Below are positions 34,218-43,339 of a stretch of DNA of 64,000 nt, piece by piece; the stretch's first letter is position 1; every line of letters starts with the position of its first letter. The stretch lies in contig JAAXHH010000141.1 of the NCBI GenBank assembly GCA_012270975.1, positions 1-64,000 of the forward strand, written 5' to 3'. This DNA is from Candidatus Latescibacterota bacterium. Its GTDB lineage: Bacteria; JAAXHH01. The notes beneath the pieces are model-generated. The model was not told the DNA's origin and did not search any database. It saw only the letters and a list, made by a program, of their open reading frames with translations. A program made the position numbers and the translations under genes.

Positions 34218-35519
34218 ATGCATGGTTCTCAACCCAATCGCACCGGGACCGCACGTTTCCGTCCCGTAATGTGCGCCGCGTTGCTAGTTTGCCTCTGGCA
34301 CCCGGACTCCGCTACCCGTGCTTACGCTCAGTCCACCGCTTACCTGCATAGCCTCGAGCAGGAGATCGTCCGCCTCGTGGAACGCGTGGAGCCGACGGTC
34401 GCCAGTGTAATCGTGCAGCGGAAGTTCATCCATTCGGTGAACGGACAGACATTCACGGACTGGGAACGTTCCATTGGAACCGGCGTGGTCCTGCACAGAG
34501 ACGGCTACATCATCACGACGGCCGGAGTCGTGGATCATGCCCATGATATTCTGGTTAACTTTCAGGATGGCCGGTACCGTCTCGGGAGACTCGTCGGCGT
34601 CGACATGCTTTCGAACATCGCCGTGATCCGGGTGGACAGCGTTTCGGTCCATTCCGCGCGCCTGGGCGATTCCGATAACGCGAGTCCCGGGTCCTGGGTG
34701 CTGGTGATGAACAATGCCCATGGATTCCCCTCTTCGATGACTACGGGGATCGTCAATGGCGTACGGGAAGAAGATGTCATGATGCAGATCAGCGCCGTGG
34801 CCGGGGGCGATTTCTCGGGAGGCGCCGTGTTTTCCACGAGCGGCCGTCTGCTGGGTCTGGTAGCCGACCCGCGGCGGGGCCAGTCGTCCGCATCGGATAT
34901 GCTGGGAGGAGAAGGCGCAGGCGTTATCTCGGTTATACCCATAAACCGGGTAAAGACCTTTGCCAGGCAGCTCATCGAATACGGTGAAATCCGCCGAAGC
35001 TGGCTGGGCGTGTTCGTGGAGAAGATATGGGACAGCATCAGCATCGGCGGCGACCGCAACATCATGCTTGGAACCGGTGAAGGCATGGAGGTTACCGATG
35101 TATATCCCGACAGCCCGGCCATGAAGGTCGGTCTTCGCAAGGGAGATGTCCTGCTGGCCGTAAACGGCGTGCCCATGAACCACCCCATCATCCTGGCGGA
35201 ATTCGTGACCACGCTTCCCGCCGGTTCCCGGATCGAGATCAGGTACCTGCGCGGGAACACGGAAAACACCGTGCACACGGTCCTCGCGCCTCAGCCGAAA
35301 CCGCTCGATTCACCTGCCTCGCCCCTGTTCGTCGAAGATGGTACGGAGGACTCGCTCTCCCGGGAAGATCCCCGTCTCATCCAGCAGATGATCATGGAGC
35401 ACGAAAAGGAACTCGCGGCTCACCGGCTCAAGTTGAATCAGCTCAAGAGGCTGCTGGACGAGCGCTTGCGGCAGATGGGCCCGCGCTCCGTGGCCCTGCC
35501 CGGCGATGACGGATTCTAA
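34218..35519 (+). CDS. HtrA/DegS-like trypsin-fold protein with PDZ domain, catalytic triad degraded
   Basis: The 433-residue protein has a signal peptide (about 15-38, ending AYAQS), a trypsin-like domain (about 50-245), a PDZ domain (about 255-350: GMEVTDVYPDSPAMKVGLRK) and a C-terminal coiled tail. Against DegS, the fold marks align (GTGVVLHRDGYIIT, LVGVDMLSNIAVIRV, FSGGAVF). The catalytic His position is Gly103 (TTAGVV for TNxHVV) and the Asp position is Asn133 (SNIAV for TDLAV); only Ser200 remains. It is therefore probably a non-proteolytic sensor or chaperone. It is the third gene of the sigma/anti-sigma operon, where an active site-1 protease would be expected. Confidence 0.85.
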   Translation: MHGSQPNRTGTARFRPVMCAALLVCLWHPDSATRAYAQSTAYLHSLEQEIVRLVERVEPTVASVIVQRKFIHSVNGQTFTDWERSIGTGVVLHRDGYIITTAGVVDHAHDILVNFQDGRYRLGRLVGVDMLSNIAVIRVDSVSVHSARLGDSDNASPGSWVLVMNNAHGFPSSMTTGIVNGVREEDVMMQISAVAGGDFSGGAVFSTSGRLLGLVADPRRGQSSASDMLGGEGAGVISVIPINRVKTFARQLIEYGEIRRSWLGVFVEKIWDSISIGGDRNIMLGTGEGMEVTDVYPDSPAMKVGLRKGDVLLAVNGVPMNHPIILAEFVTTLPAGSRIEIRYLRGNTENTVHTVLAPQPKPLDSPASPLFVEDGTEDSLSREDPRLIQQMIMEHEKELAAHRLKLNQLKRLLDERLRQMGPRSVALPGDDGF

Positions 35520-35667
35520 TCGTCCTGCCGCCCAAACAATGCTTGCCTGCTCGATCCGCCCGGATATACATTCACACCACATCTGAACGACCTGTCCGAA
35601 TTACCCGCGTTTTACGATACGCTGTCGATACCCGCCGCAAGAGCCGGGTATGACCGGGGGAATCCGC

Positions 35668-36657
35668 ATGGAACACCGAAAGCTTGGCCGCACCGATACG
35701 TTGCTCAGTTTCATTGGCCTGGGATGTGTGACTTTCGGCCGTGAGATCGACGAGGACACCTCGCTGTCCATTCTCGATCATGCTCTTGAAAACGGCCTAA
35801 ACTGGCTCGATACGGCGGAGGGGTACGGAGGCGGCAATGCCCGGACATATCGGCGTGACGTACTGAAGGTGGACGATGTGCGCGAGACTTCGGACGTCAT
35901 GGGTTCTTCCGAGATCATTATCGGAAAGTGGTTAAAGGCGCGGGGATGCAGGGACGACGTGGTGATCTGCTCCAAGGTGAGCAGCGGCAACAGGCCGGAC
36001 AACATCGTCCGGGCGCTTGAGGTCAGTCTCGAGCGGCTGCAGGTGGACTGCGTGGACATCTACGAGCTGCATTCCCCCGACGAAACCGTTCCCATCGATG
36101 AAAGCCTGGCCGTGCTGGACGAAGCGGTAGGCGCCGGGCGAATAAAGACCGTGGGGTGCAGCAACTTCAACGCCGCGCAGCTTCGGGAAGCCCTGGACGC
36201 CAGCGCAAGGCGGGGATACGCCCGGTTCGAGGTGATCCAGCCGCCCTACAACCTGGCCGATCCGGGGGCGCAGGACGATCTGTTTCCCCTGTGCCGGCGG
36301 GAGGAAGTGGGCATCACGTCCTACAGTCCGCTCGCGGCGGGCTTCCTGGCGGGGAAATACACGCCGGACCGTAACGCCTTTCCGAAGGGTTCGCGATTCG
36401 ACGTGATACCCGGCCACGCGGACATATACTTCAACGACCGGAACTTCCGTAACGTGGAACGGCTGCGGACCCTGGCGGACTCCAGGGGACTTCCCATGGT
36501 GCGTCTGGCCATGGCCTGGGCCATGGGACATCCCGACATCACGTCTGTCATCGTCGGCGCGCGCCATTCCGGCCACCTGGATAACGCCTTCGAAGCCCTC
36601 GCCCTGAAGGCGGACACGGAACTGCGTGACGAAATGTCGAGTTGGCTGACGGACTGA
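35668..36657 (+). CDS. Aldo/keto reductase (copy 1)
   Basis: This 329-residue NADPH-dependent aldo/keto reductase has a TIM barrel. Catalytic residues are visible: Asp and Tyr in LDTAEGYGGG, Lys in VVICSKVSSG and His in YELHSPDE. TVGCSNFNAAQLREAL, and later SVIVGARHSGHLDNAFEAL, mark the cofactor site. An insert (NARTYRRDVLKVDD) sits after the first catalytic pair. The substrate is probably a sugar or small ketone. ATG 35668 has GGGGGA upstream. It heads a plus-strand run with an M20 peptidase and a DUF1080 protein. Confidence 0.88.
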   Translation: MEHRKLGRTDTLLSFIGLGCVTFGREIDEDTSLSILDHALENGLNWLDTAEGYGGGNARTYRRDVLKVDDVRETSDVMGSSEIIIGKWLKARGCRDDVVICSKVSSGNRPDNIVRALEVSLERLQVDCVDIYELHSPDETVPIDESLAVLDEAVGAGRIKTVGCSNFNAAQLREALDASARRGYARFEVIQPPYNLADPGAQDDLFPLCRREEVGITSYSPLAAGFLAGKYTPDRNAFPKGSRFDVIPGHADIYFNDRNFRNVERLRTLADSRGLPMVRLAMAWAMGHPDITSVIVGARHSGHLDNAFEALALKADTELRDEMSSWLTD

Positions 36658-36704
36658 GCGGAACCCGCGCGATCCCGAAACGACTATCTCGAGAGGGGGA
36701 CTCC

Positions 36705-37820
36705 TTGGGGCTGGATCCAGTTGAAATGACACAGGAATTCGTGGATGTGAAATCCGTCAGCCGGTGGAGCAACGCCGCCATTTCCGACCTGGTCGAAGAC
36801 CGGATGAAGGCATGCGGTCTCGAAGTGGAACGGCTGTCCTACGAGGATGAAAACGGCGAACTGAAAGTCAGCCTCGTCGGACGCAAGGGAGAAGGCGAAG
36901 GCGGCCTGGCCTTCCTGTCCCACACCGATACGGTCCCGGGACAGGAACAGGACTGGGACGCCTATCACGGCGTGGTCGAAGGCGACCGGTTGCTGGGCCG
37001 CGGCAGCTGCGACATGAAGGGACCGCTGGCATGCACCATGATCGCCGCCGCGCGGGTGGATGCGGACCGCCTGAAGAAGCCGCTGCTCGTGGTGGCCACG
37101 GCCGACGAAGAAGTGGGCGGCGGCGGAGCGCACCAGGTCGCCACGGAATCCCGCATCATGGGCGCCGTTCGCCCCACCTACGGCGTGGTGGCCGAGCCGA
37201 CCAGCCTGACGCCGGTGTACGCCCACAAGGGCGCGGCACACGTCGTGGTGACGGCCCACGGCCGGGCGGCCCACACCAGCACGGGCCTGGGAGAATCCGC
37301 CAATTTCAAGATCGCCCCCTTCCTGGCGGAAATGGCCGAACTGGCGGAACGGATCAAAGAAGACGAACGGTTCCTGAACGCGGAATTCAACCCGCCTTCC
37401 AACGGGTTCAACATGGTGATCACCGACTACGACACGAAGCAGAATGTCTCCGCGGCGCGGTCGACCTGTCACGTCTGCTTCCGCACGATGCCGGACGATC
37501 ACAGCGATGAACTGGTGGACGAACTGGTTACACGGGCCAGGAGCTACGGCTTCGAGGTCACGAGCACCATATCCCGCCCCTTCTACGCCGATCCTGCGAA
37601 CCCCATCGTGCAACTGGCCTCCGACGTCACGGGCGGCAAGCGGCCGGAAACCGTGCCCTACGGAACCGACGCCCCCCATTTCAGGGAGCAGCTGGAGATG
37701 GTGGTCCTGGGTCCCGGCAGTATCGAACAGGCCCACACGGTAGGCGAATACGTGGAAATACCGCAGCTTTACGAAGCAGTGGAAATCTACTCACGCATGA
37801 TTCACGAAGTATGTTTATAG
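36705..37820 (+). CDS. M20-family metallopeptidase (ArgE/DapE/CPG2-like)
   Basis: The 371-residue two-domain zinc amidohydrolase shows the metal ligands and catalytic residues of the M20 family: His and Asp in LSHTDTV, Asp in SCDMKGPLACT, the Glu pair in ADEEVGGGG, Glu in VVAEPTS, and a final His in EQAHTVGEY. A dimerisation domain occupies about 165-275 (AHVVVTAHGRAAHTSTG). It could be an acetylornithine/succinyl-diaminopimelate deacylase or a dipeptidase; the context does not decide. TTG 36705 with GAGAGGGG eight bases before is preferred; ATG 36726 is the alternative. It lies 47 bp behind the aldo/keto reductase. Confidence 0.88.
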   Translation: MGLDPVEMTQEFVDVKSVSRWSNAAISDLVEDRMKACGLEVERLSYEDENGELKVSLVGRKGEGEGGLAFLSHTDTVPGQEQDWDAYHGVVEGDRLLGRGSCDMKGPLACTMIAAARVDADRLKKPLLVVATADEEVGGGGAHQVATESRIMGAVRPTYGVVAEPTSLTPVYAHKGAAHVVVTAHGRAAHTSTGLGESANFKIAPFLAEMAELAERIKEDERFLNAEFNPPSNGFNMVITDYDTKQNVSAARSTCHVCFRTMPDDHSDELVDELVTRARSYGFEVTSTISRPFYADPANPIVQLASDVTGGKRPETVPYGTDAPHFREQLEMVVLGPGSIEQAHTVGEYVEIPQLYEAVEIYSRMIHEVCL

Positions 37821-37830
37821 GAGTCGATCC

Positions 37831-38562
37831 ATGGCGGATTCCGTAGGATACAGCGATACCCCTGAAATCACCGGCAGCAAATGGCGCGTCCACGACGGCG
37901 ACCGGCCCCAGCCCCGCGTCGTCACGCCGGGCGGCGCCAGCGGAAGCCCTCCTGCAGACGCGGTCGTGCTTTTCGACGGATCGGACCTCGCCCAGTGGAT
38001 CGGACGGGATGGGAGTGACGCCGCCTGGAAAGTGGAAAGCGGGTACATGGAGGTCAACGGTACGGGAGATATCTCTACCCGCGCGTATTTCGGCGACTGT
38101 CAGCTTCATCTCGAGTGGGCCACGCCCGAAGAGGTCGTGGGAGACAGCCAGGGCCGGGGAAACAGCGGCGTGTTCCTGCTGGGGCTGTATGAAGTCCAGG
38201 TGCTGGACAGCTACAACAACCGGACCTATGCCGACGGCTCCGCCTCGGCCATTTACGGCCAGTACCCTCCCCTGGTCAATGCAAGCCGGGGGCCGGGCGA
38301 ATGGCAAAGCTACGACATCATCTTCGAAGCGCCTTCCTGGGACGGCGACAGGCTGGTCAAGGGTACGCACATTACGGTCATCCACAACGGCATCGTGGTG
38401 CACCACCGCCAGCGGGCCGTCGGCCCCACAGGGCACAGGAACCTGACGAACTACGAAACGCCCCACGCGGTAACGGGGCCTCTGCAACTTCAGGATCACG
38501 GAAATCCCGTCCGGTTCCGCAACATCTGGGTGAGACGCCTGACCGCGTACGACGAATCCTGA
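37831..38562 (+). CDS. DUF1080 (3-keto-disaccharide hydrolase) domain protein
   Basis: The 243-residue protein shows the DUF1080 jelly-roll: VVLFDGSDLAQWIG, WKVESGYMEV, DCQLHLEWATP, GRGNSGVFLLGLYEVQVLDSYNN, and a late FRNIWVRRL strand. Family members bind or hydrolyse (3-keto) glycosides and are abundant in bacteria that degrade complex polysaccharides. No signal peptide is seen, so it is probably cytoplasmic. AGGAG precedes the ATG, which lies 10 bp behind the M20 gene. It is convergent (4-bp gap) with the MFS gene of the sulfatase cluster. Confidence 0.88.
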   Translation: MADSVGYSDTPEITGSKWRVHDGDRPQPRVVTPGGASGSPPADAVVLFDGSDLAQWIGRDGSDAAWKVESGYMEVNGTGDISTRAYFGDCQLHLEWATPEEVVGDSQGRGNSGVFLLGLYEVQVLDSYNNRTYADGSASAIYGQYPPLVNASRGPGEWQSYDIIFEAPSWDGDRLVKGTHITVIHNGIVVHHRQRAVGPTGHRNLTNYETPHAVTGPLQLQDHGNPVRFRNIWVRRLTAYDES

Positions 38563-38566
38563 ACCG

Positions 38567-39835
38567 TCAGGTCCGGACGCGTTCGCCCGTTTCGCCCGGT
38601 CCTTCCGGTTCGCCCGCTTCTCCTGGTTCATCTACCCAGATCATGATGACGAAGGATGCGGCGGCGGCCATGACGCCGCAGGCCGCTCCGACAAAAGGAT
38701 ATCCGAAGGCGACGTAAAGCACGCCGCACAACGCCGTGCCGCCGGCGATGCCGAATTCCGCCACGGTATTCTTGAGCGCGATGAGCGCGCCGCGTTCCTC
38801 GTCGGTTGCCATGGCCGTGACGAGCGCCTGCAGCGGCGCGTGCCGGAAAGCCCCGGCGATACCGGTGAGAATGAACCCGGCGAATACCACCGGCAGCAGA
38901 CCGGTGATCCACGGTATTCCGGCCAGCAGAACCGCCATCGCCAGTCCGCTGACCACCACGATTTCCCGTTTTCCCACTCGGTCCGAAAGGTATCCGGCGA
39001 GCGGGCTGCCCAGCAGCGCACCCAGGCCGCTGAAGAGGAATACCAGGCCGATCCAGTCGGTCGTGAGTCCGTAGGCATCCCGCAACCAGGTCCCCACGTA
39101 GGTGATGAAGCCCACCGTGGAAGCCGATACGAGAAAGGATGCCGCGATCACGGCCAGAGGACCCGTGCGTGCGAGGAATCGGCCGTAGCCCTTTATCAGG
39201 TTGATGAAGGATACATCGTGGACCGTGCCGACCGTGCCGGGCGTGCTGGCCATGCCGGCCGCCGGAACGCGGGATGGAAGGAGGGCCAGCGCCGGTGCCC
39301 AGAGCACCAGCCCTGCCCCCGCGAAAGCACCGAAGGCCCACCGCCAGGTCCAGACCTCCGCGACAAAGGCCCCCGCCGGCACGCCCAGGATTATGGCCGC
39401 GAAGTACCCGGACATGACCAGACCCATGGCGGCGCCCCGCCGTCTGTAAGGAAAGTGGTCCCCAATACAGGCGGTGATATTTAGTGAAAGGGTTCCCGCT
39501 GCCGCTCCCGTGATCGCCCGGAAGGCAAACAGCGAAGCGAAGTTCCACGCCAGGCCGCACAACAGGGTCGCGCCGGTAAAGACGATCAGTCCCGCCAGGA
39601 GCATTTTCCTTCGCCCCGTCCTGTCCGACAAAGGCCCGAGCGTGAAGGATATTGCCGCTGCGGCGATGGCGTATACGGAGACCAGCAAACCGGCCTGTCC
39701 TGCGTCCATGTCAAAGGCGGACATGAGATCGGGCAGGAGCGGAGAGATCATCTGGTTGTCGGCCACGGCCACGAACATGAGGCCGAACAATACAGCGATC
39801 AGACGGTTGTTTCCTGTCCGGCTCGCCTCGGTCAT
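38567..39835 (-). CDS. MFS transporter (sulfatase cluster)
   Basis: This 422-residue major facilitator has twelve predicted membrane helices. It carries the family loop motif after helix 2 (GPLSDRTGRRKMLLAG) and a related one in the second half (GYLSDRVGKREIVVVSG), typical of drug:proton-antiporter or sugar-type MFS proteins. The substrate cannot be read from the sequence. Its place as the last gene of an aldo/keto reductase-TauE-sulfatase run suggests uptake or efflux of the sulfated compound or its product. ATG 39835 fits the MFS N-terminus; the longer frame overlaps the sulfatase gene. Confidence 0.87.
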   Translation of the reverse strand: MTEASRTGNNRLIAVLFGLMFVAVADNQMISPLLPDLMSAFDMDAGQAGLLVSVYAIAAAAISFTLGPLSDRTGRRKMLLAGLIVFTGATLLCGLAWNFASLFAFRAITGAAAGTLSLNITACIGDHFPYRRRGAAMGLVMSGYFAAIILGVPAGAFVAEVWTWRWAFGAFAGAGLVLWAPALALLPSRVPAAGMASTPGTVGTVHDVSFINLIKGYGRFLARTGPLAVIAASFLVSASTVGFITYVGTWLRDAYGLTTDWIGLVFLFSGLGALLGSPLAGYLSDRVGKREIVVVSGLAMAVLLAGIPWITGLLPVVFAGFILTGIAGAFRHAPLQALVTAMATDEERGALIALKNTVAEFGIAGGTALCGVLYVAFGYPFVGAACGVMAAAASFVIMIWVDEPGEAGEPEGPGETGERVRT

Positions 39836-39857
39836 ATGCGTTCCCGGTTGAATTGAA

Positions 39858-41273
39858 TCACCCGAATACACCGCTCTGCATCCACGGCGTATCGTGGTGC
39901 CAGGCGAGCACCCTGTCCCGGAGACCGGCCGCCAGCTCCTCGTCACGACGGGCGTCCCTCAAATTGGACAACTGGTAGGGATCGCTCCGCAGGTCGTAGA
40001 AGCATTCCTGGTCGTCTAGGACTGTTCCGCATTTCGGATCGACGCGGATCCCGTACGTGTGGGTCGCCGTGCGCAGTCCGACTTCGCCCCGGGAAGTCTC
40101 CACGAATACGCCGTCGTCGACCTTCGGGCAGGGCCCACCCGATATAGTCGACGCAAGGTCACGCCCCTGGACGTGGGCGGGAACGAAACCGCCGCACAGG
40201 GAAAGGAGGGTGGGCATGACGTCGATGAGCTGGGCTGTCGAGGTCGTATCGACCCGCGGTTTCAGACGGCCTGGGGCGTGGAACACCAGCGGTATGCGGA
40301 TGGACTCTTCGATCAGTCGGCCCTTGTTGAACAGATGATGGCTTCCCAGGTTGTCTCCGTGGTCGGAGAGGAAAACGACGATGGTGTTTTCCGCGAGACC
40401 GTATGCCCGGAGAAAACGCATGAGGCGCCCTACCATATCGTCAACCCAGGTCGTCATGCCGTAGTACAGGGCGATCAGGTGCCGCAGGTCGAATCCGTCG
40501 GGGAGGATGCGCGTGAACGGCAGTTTTTGTTCGTAGAAGAGAAAATCCCAGAGATAGACCTTGAACCAATGCTCGTCGTACGGAAGGCGACCGTCCCGGA
40601 AGACATTGGGCCGCAAGGGGATATCGTCGGGATCGTACATATCCAGGTACGATTCGGGGGCGTCCATCACCGGCATGTGTGGTGGAGAAATGCTATAGTA
40701 GAGGAAAAAGGGGTTCTCCTGGTTCTCGCGGTCTCTCAGGTAGCCCCCGACCTGGTCCGATTCGAAGCGGACGCTGAATCCATCCACCTGGAACTCGTCG
40801 CCGTCGTTTTCCACGAAGGACTGTCCGGTGTGGCGGTGGTGAACCCGTGGATACAGGCTGTAGTCGAATCCCAACGAACCGGGTGCGGAATGGATATGCC
40901 ATTTTCCGACCAGCGCCGTATCGTACCCGAGGGTTTTGAACATCTCGGGCAGCGTCGGCGCGGGCAGGTGGGGGCGGCCGGCCATCGGATATTCGGGCAT
41001 CGTCGTCGATCCATCTTCCCGCCGCTCCGCGTAGTTGCCCAGCGAGCCCATGCAGGTCCGGCTGTACTGGCCCGACAGGAGACAGGACCTGGCTGGCATG
41101 CAGACGGGGTTGTTGCTCACCGCCGTTTCGAAACGGACGCCTTCCGTCGCGAGCCGGTCCAGGTGGGGCGTCCGAACGATCTCGTTTCCGTAACATCCCA
41201 CTTCGAATGCGCGCAACTGGTCACAGATGCAGAGAACGACATTCGGACGGGAAGGGCTTGCGGAGTCGATCAC
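39858..41273 (-). CDS. Sulfatase (formylglycine-dependent, alkaline-phosphatase fold)
   Basis: This 471-residue sulfatase has the signature C58-M-P-A-R in NPVCMPARSCLLSGQYS; the Cys becomes formylglycine. The metal Asp lies in CICDQLRAFEVGCYGN, with GKWHIH and SDHGDNLGSH for further ligands. No signal peptide is visible (it begins MIDSASPSRPNVVLC), so it should act in the cytoplasm on an imported sulfate ester. A maturation enzyme is not in the window. The start is GTG with GGAG six bases ahead. A sulfite/sulfonate-type exporter (TauE) is encoded 23 bp upstream and an MFS protein downstream. Confidence 0.92.
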   Translation of the reverse strand: MIDSASPSRPNVVLCICDQLRAFEVGCYGNEIVRTPHLDRLATEGVRFETAVSNNPVCMPARSCLLSGQYSRTCMGSLGNYAERREDGSTTMPEYPMAGRPHLPAPTLPEMFKTLGYDTALVGKWHIHSAPGSLGFDYSLYPRVHHRHTGQSFVENDGDEFQVDGFSVRFESDQVGGYLRDRENQENPFFLYYSISPPHMPVMDAPESYLDMYDPDDIPLRPNVFRDGRLPYDEHWFKVYLWDFLFYEQKLPFTRILPDGFDLRHLIALYYGMTTWVDDMVGRLMRFLRAYGLAENTIVVFLSDHGDNLGSHHLFNKGRLIEESIRIPLVFHAPGRLKPRVDTTSTAQLIDVMPTLLSLCGGFVPAHVQGRDLASTISGGPCPKVDDGVFVETSRGEVGLRTATHTYGIRVDPKCGTVLDDQECFYDLRSDPYQLSNLRDARRDEELAAGLRDRVLAWHHDTPWMQSGVFG

Positions 41274-41296
41274 GATGAACTCCGGTGCGATGGGAG

Positions 41297-42037
41297 TCAG
41301 AGCAGAAGTCGTACGGCCATGACGATCAACACCGCGTTCAGGACGACGCGGATCAGGCGTTCGCCCCGTTTAACGGTGAAATGCGCGCCGATCCATCCGC
41401 CGATCGTCGTGCCCACGGCCAGGCTTGCCCCGACGAGCCAGAGCACCTGTCCCTTATCCGCGAAGATGGCCAGCGCGACCAGGGTATAGATGCCGATGAT
41501 GAATACCTTGAAGGCATTCACACGGACGAGATCGAGGCCGACGACCCGGTATAGCACGGCCATGAGAAAGAACCCGACGCCGGCCTGGATGAACCCGCCG
41601 TAGAACCCTACCGCGACCATCAGAAGGTGTCCCAGGACGAGTCTTTGGGGTTTTTCCGTTACGGCCTCGTCCCGCTGTTTCCTGCTCATCAGGATCAGCA
41701 GCAGAATCATCAGCCCGCCGAGGATCCTGTTGAACAGTTCGCCGCTGACCTGGGTCCCCAGGTACGCCCCCATCGCCGCCCCCGGTACGGCGCAGAGCGC
41801 CAGGGTCAGCATGATGCGCAGTTCAGCGTACCCCTTCTTGAAGAAGCTGGTTACGGCGGAGGCGTTCTGGGCGACGATAGCCACGCGGTTGGTGCCGTTG
41901 GCTACGTTGCCTGGCAGTCCCATGAAGATGAGGACGGGGAGGGCCAGCAGCGAGCCCCCGCCGGCGATGACGTTCAGAAACCCTGAAAGTACACCCACGC
42001 CGGCGAGCAGGAACAACTGCCAGAGTTCGAATTCCAT
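41297..42037 (-). CDS. TauE/SafE-family anion exporter
   Basis: The 246-residue protein has about eight membrane helices and the duplicated TauE/SafE pattern: FLNVIAGGGSLLALPVLIFMG in the first half and GFYGGFIQAGVGFFLMAVLY in the second. The family exports sulfite, sulfoacetate or other small anions. It is placed directly before a sulfatase and 6 bp behind an aldo/keto reductase, and could remove the sulfur anion released inside the cell. That link is inference from gene order. Confidence 0.85.
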   Translation of the reverse strand: MEFELWQLFLLAGVGVLSGFLNVIAGGGSLLALPVLIFMGLPGNVANGTNRVAIVAQNASAVTSFFKKGYAELRIMLTLALCAVPGAAMGAYLGTQVSGELFNRILGGLMILLLILMSRKQRDEAVTEKPQRLVLGHLLMVAVGFYGGFIQAGVGFFLMAVLYRVVGLDLVRVNAFKVFIIGIYTLVALAIFADKGQVLWLVGASLAVGTTIGGWIGAHFTVKRGERLIRVVLNAVLIVMAVRLLL

Positions 42038-42043
42038 GGGCGC

Positions 42044-43063
42044 CTAACCCGGGACCGGAGCGTCGTCGCGTATCAGCCCGTCCGATTTGAGTTCCGCCCA
42101 GAGATCGGTAGGAATAGGATGCTGGTAATTGGCCAGGTTCGATTCGACGTATTCGGGCCTGATTGCGCCGGGAATGACGGATGCGACGGCCGGGTGGAAC
42201 AACGGGAACTGCAACGCGGCCGCGGCCAGTGGGACGCCGTGCCGCTCGCATACGGCCTGGATACGGCGCGTCTTGTCCATGATCTCCGGTGTCGCGGGAT
42301 AGTAACCGTAGGTCGATGTTTCCGTCGGTCCGGTTACCAGAATGCCAGACGCGAAAACGGCGCCGATCACGATGCCGATGCCGTCCTCCACGCACCGGGG
42401 CAGTTCCAGGTCCAGCGCGTCCTGGTCCAGGAGCGTGTAAGGCATGGCGACGATAAAGAAATCCAGGGGCATCAGGTCCAGAAAACGAAGCATCATCCCG
42501 GTCTTGTTCAGGCCGGCGCCCACGCCCTTGATGTCGCCCGAGGCCTTGAGTTCCGCCAACGCGCGCCAGCCGCTGGTGAACAGCTGGTGCAGGTAAGCCT
42601 GGATCTGCGGTTCATTGTGATAGAAGGGATCCAGGTCGTGGATCAGCAGCAGGTCGATACGGTGGATCCCGAAACGGATCAGGCTGTCTTCGTAGGACCG
42701 CATGATCCCGTCGTAGCTGTAATCGTAAACATGGTCGAAGGGCAGCCCGCCGCACCAGAAACCGTAGTCGAAGTTCTTCAGGTCCCGGGTCGCCTTGAAC
42801 ACGCGGCCGACCTTGGTGGACACCACGTAGGATCCGTGGCTTTTCTGGCGGAGCAAATCTCCCAGTCTTAATTCGCTCTTGCCGTAGCCGTACCAGGGCG
42901 ATGTGTCGTAGTAGCGGATACCGGCGCTCCAGGCCGCCCGCAGCGTGGCACGCGACTTTGCGTCCGTGACGGGCTGGAACAGGTCTCCCAGCGGCGCGCT
43001 GCCGAAACCCAGTTCGGTCACGAAAGCGTCCGTGGTTCCCAGTTGTCTCGTGGCGATAGGCAT
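42044..43063 (-). CDS. Aldo/keto reductase (copy 2), aldose-dehydrogenase type
   Basis: This 339-residue aldo/keto reductase is of the D-threo-aldose/L-fucose dehydrogenase kind. Catalytic residues are Asp and Tyr in YYDTSPWYGYGKSE, Lys in VVSTKVGRV and His in LLIHDLDPF. The segment GFWCGGLPFDHVYDYSYDGI is typical of this subgroup, which oxidises free sugars to lactones with NAD(P). It is only distantly related to copy 1 at 35.7 kb. AAAGGA lies before the ATG. As first gene of the run with TauE, sulfatase and MFS, it suggests catabolism of a sulfated sugar. Confidence 0.88.
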   Translation of the reverse strand: MPIATRQLGTTDAFVTELGFGSAPLGDLFQPVTDAKSRATLRAAWSAGIRYYDTSPWYGYGKSELRLGDLLRQKSHGSYVVSTKVGRVFKATRDLKNFDYGFWCGGLPFDHVYDYSYDGIMRSYEDSLIRFGIHRIDLLLIHDLDPFYHNEPQIQAYLHQLFTSGWRALAELKASGDIKGVGAGLNKTGMMLRFLDLMPLDFFIVAMPYTLLDQDALDLELPRCVEDGIGIVIGAVFASGILVTGPTETSTYGYYPATPEIMDKTRRIQAVCERHGVPLAAAALQFPLFHPAVASVIPGAIRPEYVESNLANYQHPIPTDLWAELKSDGLIRDDAPVPG

Positions 43064-43210
43064 GCTGTTTTCCTTTCTGTGGAATCCGCTGTTCAGGCTC
43101 TATTTTCCTATGAGGCAGGGGTGGGTTACATCTGTCCGGAACCTGTATAGAGTAATTATCCAAGTGCTTCGTGTCACCTGTTTTATGGCAGTTGTACCGG
43201 GATGAAACCG

Positions 43211-43239
43211 TTGACAGCCCCGCTGGAATTCCGTAAAAT
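43211..43239 (+). promoter_or_regulatory. Predicted promoter of the solute-binding protein gene
   Basis: TTGACA (43211-43216), 17-bp spacer, TAAAAT (43234-43239), a near-consensus match about 100 bp before ATG 43340. It shows that the longer frame starting at 43202 cannot be the true start. Confidence 0.65.
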
Positions 43240-43339
43240 TCACCTGCGATTTCATTTCAATTTCCAAACCATAGACCAAGGGACACTGCCGTTGTTCCGA
43301 TATATTCAGGTTGCGGCCATCCTGCGGAGGGTGGGGCGC

